DNA of 64,000 nucleotides from Armatimonadota bacterium. Lineage in GTDB: Bacteria > Armatimonadota > Fimbriimonadia > Fimbriimonadales > Fimbriimonadaceae. Position 1 is the stretch's first letter, and every line of letters begins with the position of its first letter. This document shows, one piece after another, positions 26,273 through 34,324 of this stretch. Made by a program: the position numbers and the translations under genes. The DNA lies in NCBI GenBank assembly GCA_016223145.1, contig JACRPN010000005.1, positions 40,511 through 104,510 of the forward strand, read 5' to 3'. Under the pieces are notes generated by a model that was not told the origin of the DNA, made no database searches, and saw only the letters and a program-made list of their open reading frames with translations.

Positions 26273-27583
26273 TCAGCGCCATGTGCGGATCTCGGCGAAA
26301 GGGAGCGCAACAGACGCCAGGTAGCCGCCGTTTTGTCTGGCGGTTCCATTCGGCCCAAAGCACTCCCAGGGAGCATCGAGGCCCTGTTTGCCTAGCCTGA
26401 GGTCGTTGGCCTTCAAGTGGCTCACGAAGTCGGCCAAAACCTGCCTGGACAGCTTGGGATCCAGTCGATGGAGAACGTGGAGCAGCCACCCGGCCGGCGT
26501 GTGCCAATAGGCCCCGTTTTGATAAGAGCCCTTTGCCGGATAGGCCCTCTCCCAGGCTGACGAGGCCGAGAAGTCGCGGTCTATGGGCACGTGCCGCACC
26601 GCGCCCTCCAGGAGGATCGTGCCTGCCTTGACGGCCTTCCGGACCTCTTGCTCGGCTCTTGACCGAACGCCTCCTGCCAGCGGGAGCTCGGCAAGGGCGC
26701 GAAGAGTGCCCCAGACGTCGGGCTGGCCGCTCGTACCGGTCGAAGCCAGGAGCCACCCGGAAGTCGGATCATTGAACGTCCTGGGGACGTTCAACTCGAT
26801 GCGTCTCTGGGTTTCCCGGTACCTGGCCCTTCCGGTTAGCTCCTCCAGCTCGCTTGCAGCGCGGTGCCTGAGGAGTGAAGCCATCAGGAGCTTGCCGTCG
26901 TGAACGATGGCATCGCAGAACCCAAAACCCACGGCGCGGCGGGCAAGGGTGGTGGCCGCAAGTTCTGTGGCGGGATCGAACCCCGGCGATAGGAACGCCC
27001 GATCCAGGCGCTCCAGCAAAGGGACGCCTTCGACCATCTCACCTAGGAAGCCCTTACTTCGGGTCTGCTTGAAGAGGAGATAGGCAAGGTGGATGAACTC
27101 AAAGTGGTCGTCGATCGGCGGCAGAAATCCAAAGGCGCCGTCGCCCTGGTCTTCTCCAGAGGCATAGGTTCCGGGATAGAACACGGGTTTGCCGTCGAAA
27201 TTGATGTGGTCCGCAATGGACCAGGGCGGCAGTTCGAGCCCGTTCTTGAGCTTGCGAGTTTCGGGTCCGTTCTGGGTCTTGGCGATGAGGAAGAGGTGGT
27301 TGCGAATCTCTTCGGAAGGAACAAGCCCCGAGTCGGCGGCCATGGAAAAGTCGCGAACCCAGAATGCCGGATAGCCGCCCTTCCCTGGGGTGACCAAGGG
27401 AAAGCCGCCGGTGTTCGTGATGCCCCACCCCGGTGGCCCGTTGGTCCCGGGTTTCACGCGCGACGCCTCGAGGACGTCGAGCACGAGTTGCTTGAGGTAG
27501 GCGGTGTCGTCCTGCTCTCCGAGGGACGCTATCTTGAACGCCAGGGCCGAACTTCCCAGCAAGACGTCTCGCCGAGTCATCAT
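26273..27583 (-). CDS. Six-hairpin glycosidase-like protein
   Basis: 436 aa. N-terminus MMTRRDVLLGSSALAFKIASLG is Tat-like (TRRDVLLG). The main part has the alternating helix pattern of alpha/alpha six-hairpin glycosidases, with WVRDFSMAADSGLV, DHFEFIHLAYLLF, and the repeat-like ends SSAWERAYPAKGSYQNGAYWHTPAGWLLHVL and WECFGPNGTARQNGGYLASVALPF. Acidic residues in WVRD and DHFEF are candidate catalytic groups. It could be a debranching or glucosidase-type enzyme of the periplasm. Neighbours (desaturase, AGE epimerase) do not define a pathway. Confidence 0.72.
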   Translation of the reverse strand: MMTRRDVLLGSSALAFKIASLGEQDDTAYLKQLVLDVLEASRVKPGTNGPPGWGITNTGGFPLVTPGKGGYPAFWVRDFSMAADSGLVPSEEIRNHLFLIAKTQNGPETRKLKNGLELPPWSIADHINFDGKPVFYPGTYASGEDQGDGAFGFLPPIDDHFEFIHLAYLLFKQTRSKGFLGEMVEGVPLLERLDRAFLSPGFDPATELAATTLARRAVGFGFCDAIVHDGKLLMASLLRHRAASELEELTGRARYRETQRRIELNVPRTFNDPTSGWLLASTGTSGQPDVWGTLRALAELPLAGGVRSRAEQEVRKAVKAGTILLEGAVRHVPIDRDFSASSAWERAYPAKGSYQNGAYWHTPAGWLLHVLHRLDPKLSRQVLADFVSHLKANDLRLGKQGLDAPWECFGPNGTARQNGGYLASVALPFAEIRTWR

Positions 27584-27611
27584 TGCGAAGACGATTCGCC
27601 AGGGGTGAAGC

Positions 27612-28682
27612 CTAATTCCTCTTTGGGTTCTTCGGCACTTCCAGACCAGTCCCTAACGTTTTCGACCGCACCTGCCGCCGCGGGTCGATCAGCGTTTCTC
27701 TGTCCTCGTAGACCCACGGGGTGTTCCAGAGCAGCCTGAGCGCCGTTGTGATGGGCATCGAATGGTAGCGGTCCGGAAAGAGCTCGGAGGCCTTGTTTTC
27801 GATCTGCCGCGCGTATTTCGACGAAGCCTGCGGGAAGAGGTGATGCGCCACGTGCGCTCCGAAACGAGAGTGCCAGACGTCCAGCCACTCCAAGCCGCGT
27901 GGCAAGGTCACTGTGAGCGACGTGGCCAGCACGTCGCGCTCGTCGGCGAGCGGGTTCAAAAAGTGGTTGGTGGCGATGTAGCTGATGACAATGGCATTCA
28001 GGATCAGTAGCGGAACAAAGTAACCCCACCAGAAAACCTGGGTCCCCAGCGCCAAGGTTCCGCCAATCCACAGTACGTAGCAAGCCGCCCATTGAACGAG
28101 CATGGTGACTTTTGCGCCAGCCGTGGACTTCGGGCTCCTCAAGTACGTCACCAGCATGCCGGTCGAATGCTGCGTCATGCGGTAGGAGAAGCTCGAAAAG
28201 ATCACGATGTTTCTCAGCAGCGGCGAAAGGCGATAGAGAAACTTCAGGACCGGGTTGTGCTTGTAGTCCTCGATCGTGAACAAATGGTCAGGGTCAATTC
28301 CTTCGACGTTCGTGTTGTTGTGGTGGTCGGAATTGTGCCAACGCTTCCAAAGGTGAGGGCCGATCGCCAAGGGCGAAAAAGCGACCCAAGCGAGCGCGTC
28401 CCGCCAGAACGGGCTCTGGATGCTGCTTCCGTGCGCCAGCTCATGAGCGACGAATCCGAGACAGCTCATGGAATGCCCAATGACGAGCGACAAAATCGGC
28501 GCTAGCCACCAGGAAAAGTTGTTCGTGAGCAAATAGAGCGACACGCCGATGAAGGCGAAATGAACAGGGAACCACCAGAGGTTTGCGGCGTGCGGCTTGG
28601 TGTAGCCCTCCGGGAGCGCCTTGCGGATCTGTTGACGATAGTTGGGAATTGAGCGGGTGGGCTCATCGAGGACGACGGACAT
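27612..28682 (-). CDS. Fatty acid desaturase
   Basis: 356 aa membrane enzyme with the three His boxes of the membrane di-iron desaturases: HELAHG (80-85), HNSDHH (116-121) and HVAHH (277-281). TM helices cover about 40-75 and 190-245. It introduces a double bond into acyl chains, needing O2 and an electron donor. The box spacing fits front-end/omega-type desaturases, but regioselectivity is not visible. SD-like GGAG is 16 nt before the ATG at 28682, so the start may be weakly translated. Indicates an aerobic lifestyle. Confidence 0.93.
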   Translation of the reverse strand: MSVVLDEPTRSIPNYRQQIRKALPEGYTKPHAANLWWFPVHFAFIGVSLYLLTNNFSWWLAPILSLVIGHSMSCLGFVAHELAHGSSIQSPFWRDALAWVAFSPLAIGPHLWKRWHNSDHHNNTNVEGIDPDHLFTIEDYKHNPVLKFLYRLSPLLRNIVIFSSFSYRMTQHSTGMLVTYLRSPKSTAGAKVTMLVQWAACYVLWIGGTLALGTQVFWWGYFVPLLILNAIVISYIATNHFLNPLADERDVLATSLTVTLPRGLEWLDVWHSRFGAHVAHHLFPQASSKYARQIENKASELFPDRYHSMPITTALRLLWNTPWVYEDRETLIDPRRQVRSKTLGTGLEVPKNPKRN

Positions 28683-28844
28683 GGTGGTGGGTCAACTCTC
28701 CTTGTTAAGGCGAAACGCAGGCATCCTAGCCTGCCATGAGTTCGTACTACGTCAGCGCTAGCGAAATGATTGCTAACGATAGGGACGTCTGAAACGAGTC
28801 ATCTATCGCACCTTCCCGCGCTTTTTGGACACAGAGGCTCACCA

Positions 28845-30119
28845 TTAACTGGTGTTCTCCCTCAGTAAGGAGGAGGCAGCCGCTTTTCGCAGGAGGGAAG
28901 CCGTTTCGATCATTGCCCTGGTCTCATGGTAGGCAGCCTTCCAGGCGTGTCCCTTGCCCCTGTTGCCAATGACCTCGCCAGCCTGGCTGAGCTTCGCGTA
29001 AACCCCTCCATGAACCGGGTCGAACTGACGTTTCGCGATAAAGTCCCAGAGCTGCGCAATCGCCCTCCTTGACCTGAAACGATCTTCGACGAAAGGTAGA
29101 GTGGCCGCCAGCCCCAGAAGGCACTCGAATTGGTTCCACCAGCCCTTGCCTCGATCCCATATGGGCCCGGTGGCATCGGCAGCCTCAAAGAACCCTCCGT
29201 ATTCCCAGTCGTAGCCCCGATCAAGCGAGTGCCGGATGATCTTGGCCACCTTCTCCCGAAGGTCCGGCGCCTCGATCAGGGTCTCAGCGTCGAGAAGCAA
29301 ATGGCAGGCCTCGACGTCGTGGGCGATCGACCATGCCGCAGGCACGGGACGCCAATCTGGATGGAACACGCCGTGAAAGCACCCGGGCTCGACGTACATG
29401 TGGTCGAGCATGATGCGAACGGCCTCGCTGAGGCGCGTCCTCACAAGCGGGTCTGGAGCCGCTCGCTGAAGCTCGGCAAGCGCTTCGAGCACGTGCAAAT
29501 GGGTGTTCTGAAGCTTCAGACCATAGCGCCCCAATGGGCCGAAATCCCCCACATCGGCCTCTGCATCACCCGTGGCTATAGGGCTGCCGTCAGCCTGAAG
29601 AATCTCCTTCCATCCCCCGTTCACGCTGTCATGAGCATGCTCTTCAACCCAGCGAAAGGCCCTCATCGCCGAGCCAGCGACTTCAGCGTCATCGAGAGCG
29701 ATGGCCGCCTGGGCAAGCGCGAAGATGCCGAACGCCTGGCCATAGGTTCGTTTGAACGCGCCTGAGCCATCTCCTGATGACCCTTCGGGTGTGGTCGACC
29801 AGAAGAATCCGCCATGCCTGGAGTCCCAGAGCTTGTCAACCAGGAACCCAACACCGTGTCGGGCCCAATCTTTGAATTCGGTCCGATCGGGCCTATGCCT
29901 ATAGGCCCGGGCGGCGGTCCAGGTCATCCTCGCCTGAAAGACCACTCCTCGCTCATCGCCTGGGAGCCGGGACCAGTCCTCAGCGAGGTTCTGGTGAAAG
30001 CCTCCCTCTTCGGAGACGCAGGCGGGAAACCAGCGATCAAGGAAGTGGGTGAAAAGGTGGCGCTCGATGTCCTGGGCGAGCAAGGTTGGGTCCAAGCCGG
30101 GCGAAGCAGTTGTGGCCAT
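28845..30119 (-). CDS. AGE family epimerase/isomerase (N-acylglucosamine 2-epimerase type)
   Basis: 424 aa alpha/alpha six-barrel. Family motifs are QARMTWTAARAYR, YGQAFGIFALAQAAIALDD, NTHLHVLEALAELQR, SIAHDVEACHLLLDA and KGWWNQFECLLGLA; the His and Glu/Arg of these loops make the active site. Members interconvert GlcNAc/ManNAc or D-mannose/D-glucose, or are cellobiose 2-epimerases; the IAHDVEA motif is shared by the cellobiose epimerase group. The nearby glycosidase-like gene fits a sugar-recycling role, but this is inference. Confidence 0.9.
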   Translation of the reverse strand: MATTASPGLDPTLLAQDIERHLFTHFLDRWFPACVSEEGGFHQNLAEDWSRLPGDERGVVFQARMTWTAARAYRHRPDRTEFKDWARHGVGFLVDKLWDSRHGGFFWSTTPEGSSGDGSGAFKRTYGQAFGIFALAQAAIALDDAEVAGSAMRAFRWVEEHAHDSVNGGWKEILQADGSPIATGDAEADVGDFGPLGRYGLKLQNTHLHVLEALAELQRAAPDPLVRTRLSEAVRIMLDHMYVEPGCFHGVFHPDWRPVPAAWSIAHDVEACHLLLDAETLIEAPDLREKVAKIIRHSLDRGYDWEYGGFFEAADATGPIWDRGKGWWNQFECLLGLAATLPFVEDRFRSRRAIAQLWDFIAKRQFDPVHGGVYAKLSQAGEVIGNRGKGHAWKAAYHETRAMIETASLLRKAAASSLLRENTS

Positions 30120-30172
30120 TGGTCAGGTTCATTGTGAACCAGAACCAGCAGGCCTGGCGGGCCAAATGGGGC

Positions 30173-30622
30173 TCATAACAACCAAAAGAAGTATACGATG
30201 GCGGTCAAGAGGAACCCGAGGCTCGAAAACAGGAAGATCCTCTGCCTTCCATAGACCCCTCCGACGACGCAAATGAGGGCACCCATGACCACCTCGGGCC
30301 AGTCCACTCCCGCGCGGGAATGCGCGGACCCGGAGATCGGCAAGACGAAGCAGATGAGGCCCAGCACCAGGAGGAAGCCGAGCAGCCTGCGTGTCCCCGG
30401 CTCCTCGCTTTCATGCGAGCGCCAAAGTCCAACAGCCAGCCCAGCCAGGATGATCCATTCCATGCAGAACCGAACGTCGACCTCGTGTCCTGGCGGCCAT
30501 TTGGATTGCATGGTGACGGGAGAGAGCAAGAACGAAGCGAGGGCAATGCAGAACAGGAACACGATCGCGAGCAGGTCAAGCCACGGAAGGGGTTTGTGCG
30601 TCCCAGATGTTGTGATCGTCAC
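30173..30622 (-). CDS. Small multi-TM membrane protein
   Basis: 149 aa from GTG 30622. TM segments at about 14-33, 55-70, 82-100, 112-125 and 132-148. No known family. The longer frame from 30787 would add 55 residues with no TM and weak coding character. A promoter with TTGGCT (30654-30659) and TACACT (30631-30636), 17-bp spacing, ends 8 nt before the GTG, which supports this start. It is transcribed away from pdhA. Confidence 0.62.
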   Translation of the reverse strand: MTITTSGTHKPLPWLDLLAIVFLFCIALASFLLSPVTMQSKWPPGHEVDVRFCMEWIILAGLAVGLWRSHESEEPGTRRLLGFLLVLGLICFVLPISGSAHSRAGVDWPEVVMGALICVVGGVYGRQRIFLFSSLGFLLTAIVYFFWLL

Positions 30623-30630
30623 CAATCTTG

Positions 30631-30659
30631 AGTGTAACACCAGACTTTTCCTGAGCCAA
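30631..30659 (-). promoter_or_regulatory. Promoter of the small membrane-protein gene
   Basis: Minus strand: TTGGCT (30659-30654), 17 bp, TACACT (30636-30631), then 8 nt to GTG 30622. It is the best -35/-10 pair among the leaderless-type candidates here, together with 60077-60105. Confidence 0.5.
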
Positions 30660-30790
30660 AACAGGTACGGGGTCTGGGCGCCAGCCGTGGTACAATGCCT
30701 CATCCAAACGCGTGCTTCAAAGGCGCAGCGCCGGTTGGTAGCTTTGATCCCGCACCGGCCCGAAAACTGACTCTGACCCCAACGCAATGC

Positions 30791-30875
30791 CTTGTAGCCG
30801 CAGGCTTCAGCCTGCGCACCATAGAGGTTTGCGTACGGTGCCGGAGCAGCGCAGGCTAAAGCCTGCGGCTACAAG
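30791..30875. repeat. REP pair (facing copies) upstream of pdhA
   Basis: Two nearly identical copies of a palindromic element (core GCAGGCTTCAGCCTGC / GCAGGCTAAAGCCTGC) lie in opposite orientation at 30791-30820 and 30849-30875, 28 bp apart, like a BIME. A single copy occurs at 43366-43393. The pair can form a cruciform or a strong hairpin in the untranslated region just before the pdhA SD. Confidence 0.75.
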
Positions 30876-30904
30876 AGGAGCCGGTCGGCCGAAAAGGGGA
30901 AGAA

Positions 30905-31921
30905 GTGGCCCAACAAGCTGAGTTTAACCTGATGCACGCGCCCGCGGACTTGGAACATCTGTATCGCCAGATGCTCTACATCCGCCATTTCGAAGAGAAG
31001 ACCCTCGTGGCCTTTCGGCAAGGCAAGGCCGGCGGGTACCTCCACGTTTACAGCGGGATGGAAGCCCTTTGTTGCGGCTGGCTGAACGTGATCCGCCAAG
31101 GCTACGACTACGTGATCACCGCCTATCGCGACCATGGCCATGCCATCGTGCTGGGCACCGATCCGGTCGCCGTGATGGCCGAAATCATGGGCCGAAAAGG
31201 TGGCACGAGCGCCGGCAAGGGCGGGTCGATGCACCTCTACGATATCAAACGCGGCTTCTTCGGCGGCTGGGGCATCGTCGGTGGGCACAACGCATTGGGA
31301 GCGGGTCTTGCCCTGGCAGCCAAGTATCGCGGAGAGGACCGGGTGACGCTTTGCTATCTGGGAGATGGCGCATCCAACGCGGGTGTGTTCTTCGAGACCC
31401 TGAACATGGCGGCGCTTTGGCAGCTGCCCATCGTGTTCATCATCGAGAACAACTTTTACGCCATGGGCACGGCGCTGGAGCGCCACGCCGCCGATCCCGA
31501 TCTCTCCAAGCGCGGCATCCCATTCGGTATTCCTCATGAGAGGCTGGACAGCCAAGACCTCCTACAGGTGATGAAGGACGCCGAGAGGATCGTCGAGCAC
31601 GTTCGCACAAAGGGCGGCCCCTACCTGGTGGAGGCGCTCTGCTACCGGTTCGAGGGCCACGGCGCTGCGGACCACGACCGCGGGCTCTACCGCTCGAAAG
31701 AGGAAGAGCAGGAGTGGCTGAAACGCGACCCCATCAAGCTCCTCGAGAAGCATTTCGAAGAGAACAACCTGATGACCCGAGAGAAAATGGAGGCCATCGA
31801 CGAGGAGATGCGCGACGCCGCCGAGCGCGTGTACGCAGAAGCTGACGCGATGCCGCATCCGGACCCAGCAGAGGTCTACGACAACGTGTATTCGGATATG
31901 GGGCCAGAGGTGGGGCACTAA
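30905..31921 (+). CDS. pdhA: Pyruvate dehydrogenase E1 component, alpha subunit
   Basis: 338 aa. The thiamine diphosphate motif GDGASNAG...ENN is present (GDG at 153-155, NN about 30 residues on), with GRKGGTSAGKGGSMHLYD and the phosphorylation-loop-like FEGHGAADHDRGLYRSKEEE. It decarboxylates pyruvate in the PDH complex; a 2-oxoisovalerate dehydrogenase is the main alternative, but the short N-terminus and sequence pattern favour PDH. GTG 30905 has GGGG 5 nt upstream. Its stop overlaps the pdhB start by one base (TAATG). E2 and E3 are not next to it. Confidence 0.93.
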   Translation: MAQQAEFNLMHAPADLEHLYRQMLYIRHFEEKTLVAFRQGKAGGYLHVYSGMEALCCGWLNVIRQGYDYVITAYRDHGHAIVLGTDPVAVMAEIMGRKGGTSAGKGGSMHLYDIKRGFFGGWGIVGGHNALGAGLALAAKYRGEDRVTLCYLGDGASNAGVFFETLNMAALWQLPIVFIIENNFYAMGTALERHAADPDLSKRGIPFGIPHERLDSQDLLQVMKDAERIVEHVRTKGGPYLVEALCYRFEGHGAADHDRGLYRSKEEEQEWLKRDPIKLLEKHFEENNLMTREKMEAIDEEMRDAAERVYAEADAMPHPDPAEVYDNVYSDMGPEVGH

Positions 31922-32958
31922 TGTCAACTGCCACACTAACCTACCGGGACGCCGTGCGCCAAGCCCTGATCGAAGAGATGGACCGCGATCCGAGCGTCTT
32001 CGTCATGGGCGAGGATATCGGCAAGTACAAGGGCACGTTCCGCGTGACCGACGGCCTCTATGAGAAGTACTGCCAGACGCCAAAGGACTGGCTTCGCGAG
32101 CCATTTCACCCCGAGCTGAACGACGGCATCGGCAGGCGAATCATCGACACGCCGATCGTAGAGCCCGGCATCGTTGGCCTGGCCAACGGAGCGGCGATGG
32201 CGGGCCTTCGACCCGTGGTCGAGATGATGACCATGTCGTTCTCAATCCTCGCGCTCGATCAGATCATCAACCACGCAGCGAAGATCCATTACATGACCAA
32301 CGGTGAGATCTCGTGCCCGATCGTGGTGCGCGGTCCCGGCGGCGCGGCAAACCAGCTCAGCGCGCAGCACAGCCACTCGATCGAAGGGTGGTACGCCCAC
32401 GTCCCCGGCCTAAAGGTCGTCGCGCCCGCCTTTCCTGCCGACGCCAAGGGCATGCTGAAGGCGGCGATCCGCGACGATAACCCGGTCATCTTCACCGAAA
32501 ACCCCGGCCTCTACGGCATCAAGGGCGAGGTGAGCGACGATCCGAACACCCTCCTCGAGTTCGGCAAGGCGAACGTGGTGAGAGTGGGAAAAGACATCAC
32601 GCTGGTGGCCTACAGCCGAATGGTTCACACGTGCCTCAAGGCTGCCGAAACTCTGGCCTCCGACGGCATCGACGCCGAGGTGGTGGATGTGCGCTCGCTG
32701 CTCCCGCTGGACACCGAGAGGATCTTTGCCTCCGTGCGCAAGACCCACCGTGCGGTGGTGGTCTATGAGGACTGGAAGAGCGGCGGCTTTGGCGCCGAGA
32801 TCGCGGCCAGGATCGGCGAGCACTGCTTCGACGATTTGGATGCTCCAGTCTCGCGCGTGGGTGGTTTGAACGTCCCCATGCCCTATTCCAGAGTTCTGGA
32901 GCTCGAGTGCATCCCCAACGAGGGGAATGTGGTCGAGGCCGTCCGGAAGCTGGGGTAG
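31921..32958 (+). CDS. pdhB: Pyruvate dehydrogenase E1 component, beta subunit
   Basis: 345 aa, transketolase-like pyrimidine-binding and C-terminal domains. Motifs: VFVMGEDIGKYKGTFRVTDGLYEKY, IIDTPIVEPGIVGLANGAAMAGLRPVVEMMTMSFSILALDQIINHAAK (with the Glu of the TPP aminopyrimidine site), VRGPGGAANQLSAQHSHSIEGWYAHVPGLKV. It pairs with pdhA, overlapping it by one base. Not followed by E2 (pdhC) or lpd, so the complex is assembled from scattered genes. Confidence 0.94.
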   Translation: MSTATLTYRDAVRQALIEEMDRDPSVFVMGEDIGKYKGTFRVTDGLYEKYCQTPKDWLREPFHPELNDGIGRRIIDTPIVEPGIVGLANGAAMAGLRPVVEMMTMSFSILALDQIINHAAKIHYMTNGEISCPIVVRGPGGAANQLSAQHSHSIEGWYAHVPGLKVVAPAFPADAKGMLKAAIRDDNPVIFTENPGLYGIKGEVSDDPNTLLEFGKANVVRVGKDITLVAYSRMVHTCLKAAETLASDGIDAEVVDVRSLLPLDTERIFASVRKTHRAVVVYEDWKSGGFGAEIAARIGEHCFDDLDAPVSRVGGLNVPMPYSRVLELECIPNEGNVVEAVRKLG

Positions 32959-33043
32959 CGGACAGCGGTCCGATGCTCACGATTTGGTGGTTGAGGTAGA
33001 TCGCTGGGAAACGGGGCGGTTCCCCGTTCGCGTATCAAGGAAC

Positions 33044-33634
33044 ATGGCTGCTGTCCCTTCACGACGCTCTGTCCTTGTCACCGCATCTCTCGCGGCACTG
33101 TCTCCGAAGCTCTTGGGCCAGCAGTCAGGGGCCAAACAAGCTTCACCCGTTGAAGCCGCCTTTGTACGCGACTACCCCGAGCCTGGGTTCAAACCCTCTT
33201 GGAAGACTCCTCAGCTCAACCGGTCCTTGTTGCAGGACTTCGTGATCTATGCTCACTCCGATCTGGACATGACGCGAAAACTTCTGGATCGTGAGCCCGC
33301 ATTGCTCAACGGCATGATGGATTGGGGGAGCGGCGACTGGGAGTCGGCCCTCGGCGGGGCATCTCACATGGGCAGGCACGACATCGTCGATTTCCTGCTT
33401 GAGCGCGGTGCTCGCATGGACATCTTCTGCGCCACCATGAAGGGCCAGCTCGAAGCGGTAAAAGCTTTCCTGACCCTTCAGCCGAAGCTTATCGACGCGC
33501 GCGGCCCCCATGGCTTCAACCTGCATTTCCACGCTCAGCTTGCCGGCAAAAGGGCCGACGAAATGGTCGCCTATCTGCAGTCGGTGAAGAAGATCGACCT
33601 CAAACCGAATCCGTTTCTGAAGGGTGGCGGGTAG
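33044..33634 (+). CDS. Ankyrin-repeat exported protein
   Basis: 196 aa from ATG 33044 (AAGGA 5-9 nt before it). MAAVPSRRSVLVTASLAAL looks like a Tat or Sec signal (SRRSVLV). Ankyrin-type units are visible: LQDFVIYAHSDLDMTRKLLDREPALLNG, GGASHMGRHDIVDFLLERGARMDIF, CATMKGQLEAVKAFLTLQPKLID. It ends YLQSVKKIDLKPNPFLKGGG. Probably a small periplasmic binding protein; partner unknown. It lies 85 bp after pdhB, with a small hairpin (33011-33029) between. Confidence 0.8.
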   Translation: MAAVPSRRSVLVTASLAALSPKLLGQQSGAKQASPVEAAFVRDYPEPGFKPSWKTPQLNRSLLQDFVIYAHSDLDMTRKLLDREPALLNGMMDWGSGDWESALGGASHMGRHDIVDFLLERGARMDIFCATMKGQLEAVKAFLTLQPKLIDARGPHGFNLHFHAQLAGKRADEMVAYLQSVKKIDLKPNPFLKGGG

Positions 33635-33668
33635 CTCAGCCAAGGAGACCATCTCACACCGGTAGGAT

Positions 33669-34034
33669 TCAAATCGGCAGCTTGCGTAGGCGCATTCTCT
33701 GGCTGCTCAGAGCGACGACAGCCCCTTCGTCGAGTTCTTTTTCAATGAGGGCCACCTGGTTTGCCAACAGAATGGCCAGGGGCTCGGGCTGCGTCGGGTA
33801 GTCACCAGTCAGATAGAGTACCGACGGTCCCGTCGCGCCACTCAAGGCGAGCATCTCGGGAAAGTCGCTATCGGCGGTGACGAGAACAGATCCACTTTCG
33901 AGCGCCGCCTGAACCACCTCACTGTCTGCCGACGCCTGTAGGCCCAGCGCTCGGACATGGGAAGCCTCGATGCCAAGTTCTTTGAGGCATGGCGCCAATC
34001 TCGCAGACAGGTTGTTGTCGATTAGGAACCGCAC
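33669..34034 (-). CDS. DUF5615 PIN-like protein (toxin candidate)
   Basis: 121 aa. MRFLIDNNLSARLAPCLKELGIEASHVRALGL and SVLVTADSDFPEML are the two acidic motifs of the DUF5615 PIN-like family (Asp6 and the Asp pair in TADSDF). It forms a tight pair with the DUF433 gene (2 bp apart, DUF433 first), an arrangement widely predicted as a type II toxin-antitoxin-like module with PIN-type nuclease toxin. Whether it is an active toxin is not shown. Confidence 0.87.
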   Translation of the reverse strand: MRFLIDNNLSARLAPCLKELGIEASHVRALGLQASADSEVVQAALESGSVLVTADSDFPEMLALSGATGPSVLYLTGDYPTQPEPLAILLANQVALIEKELDEGAVVALSSQRMRLRKLPI

Positions 34035-34036
34035 CG

Positions 34037-34258
34037 CTAGTTGACTTTGTAGCTTCGAGTTCGCGTTGCTTCCGACGCGAAACGAAGGGCTTCGGTGATG
34101 TCTTCGGCTTCAAGGTCTGGCCAATCCATAAGGATCTGCTCTCGGGTCCACCCGTCGGCAACCAGACGGACCAGTGTGGCAACCGGCATGCGGAGGTTAC
34201 GGATGCAAGGCTCGCCCCCCATCTGCTCAGGATTCACTGTGATTCGTGCAAAGCCCAC
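34037..34258 (-). CDS. DUF433 family protein (antitoxin candidate)
   Basis: 73 aa. The family core VNPEQMGGEPCIRNLRMPVATLVRLVADGWTREQILMDWPDLEAEDI is complete; this is a MerR-like HTH. I choose GTG 34258 because TATACT (34270-34265) ends 6 nt before it, in the same spacing as other leaderless-type genes, and because family members begin just before F-RIT-NPE. An upstream TTG (34273) would put the -10 box inside the coding sequence. Probable antitoxin/repressor of its own operon. Confidence 0.86.
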   Translation of the reverse strand: MGFARITVNPEQMGGEPCIRNLRMPVATLVRLVADGWTREQILMDWPDLEAEDITEALRFASEATRTRSYKVN

Positions 34259-34264
34259 AGAAGG

Positions 34265-34270
34265 AGTATA
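34265..34270 (-). promoter_or_regulatory. Candidate -10 box of the DUF433-DUF5615 operon
   Basis: TATACT ends 6 nt before GTG 34258 on the minus strand. The -35 is weak (TGGGCC at 34293-34288, 17-bp spacing). Confidence 0.45.
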
Positions 34271-34324
34271 CAACGAACCCGACCATGGCCCATTTCGGAT
34301 TCTCTGGACGCCGACCTCCGGCCC

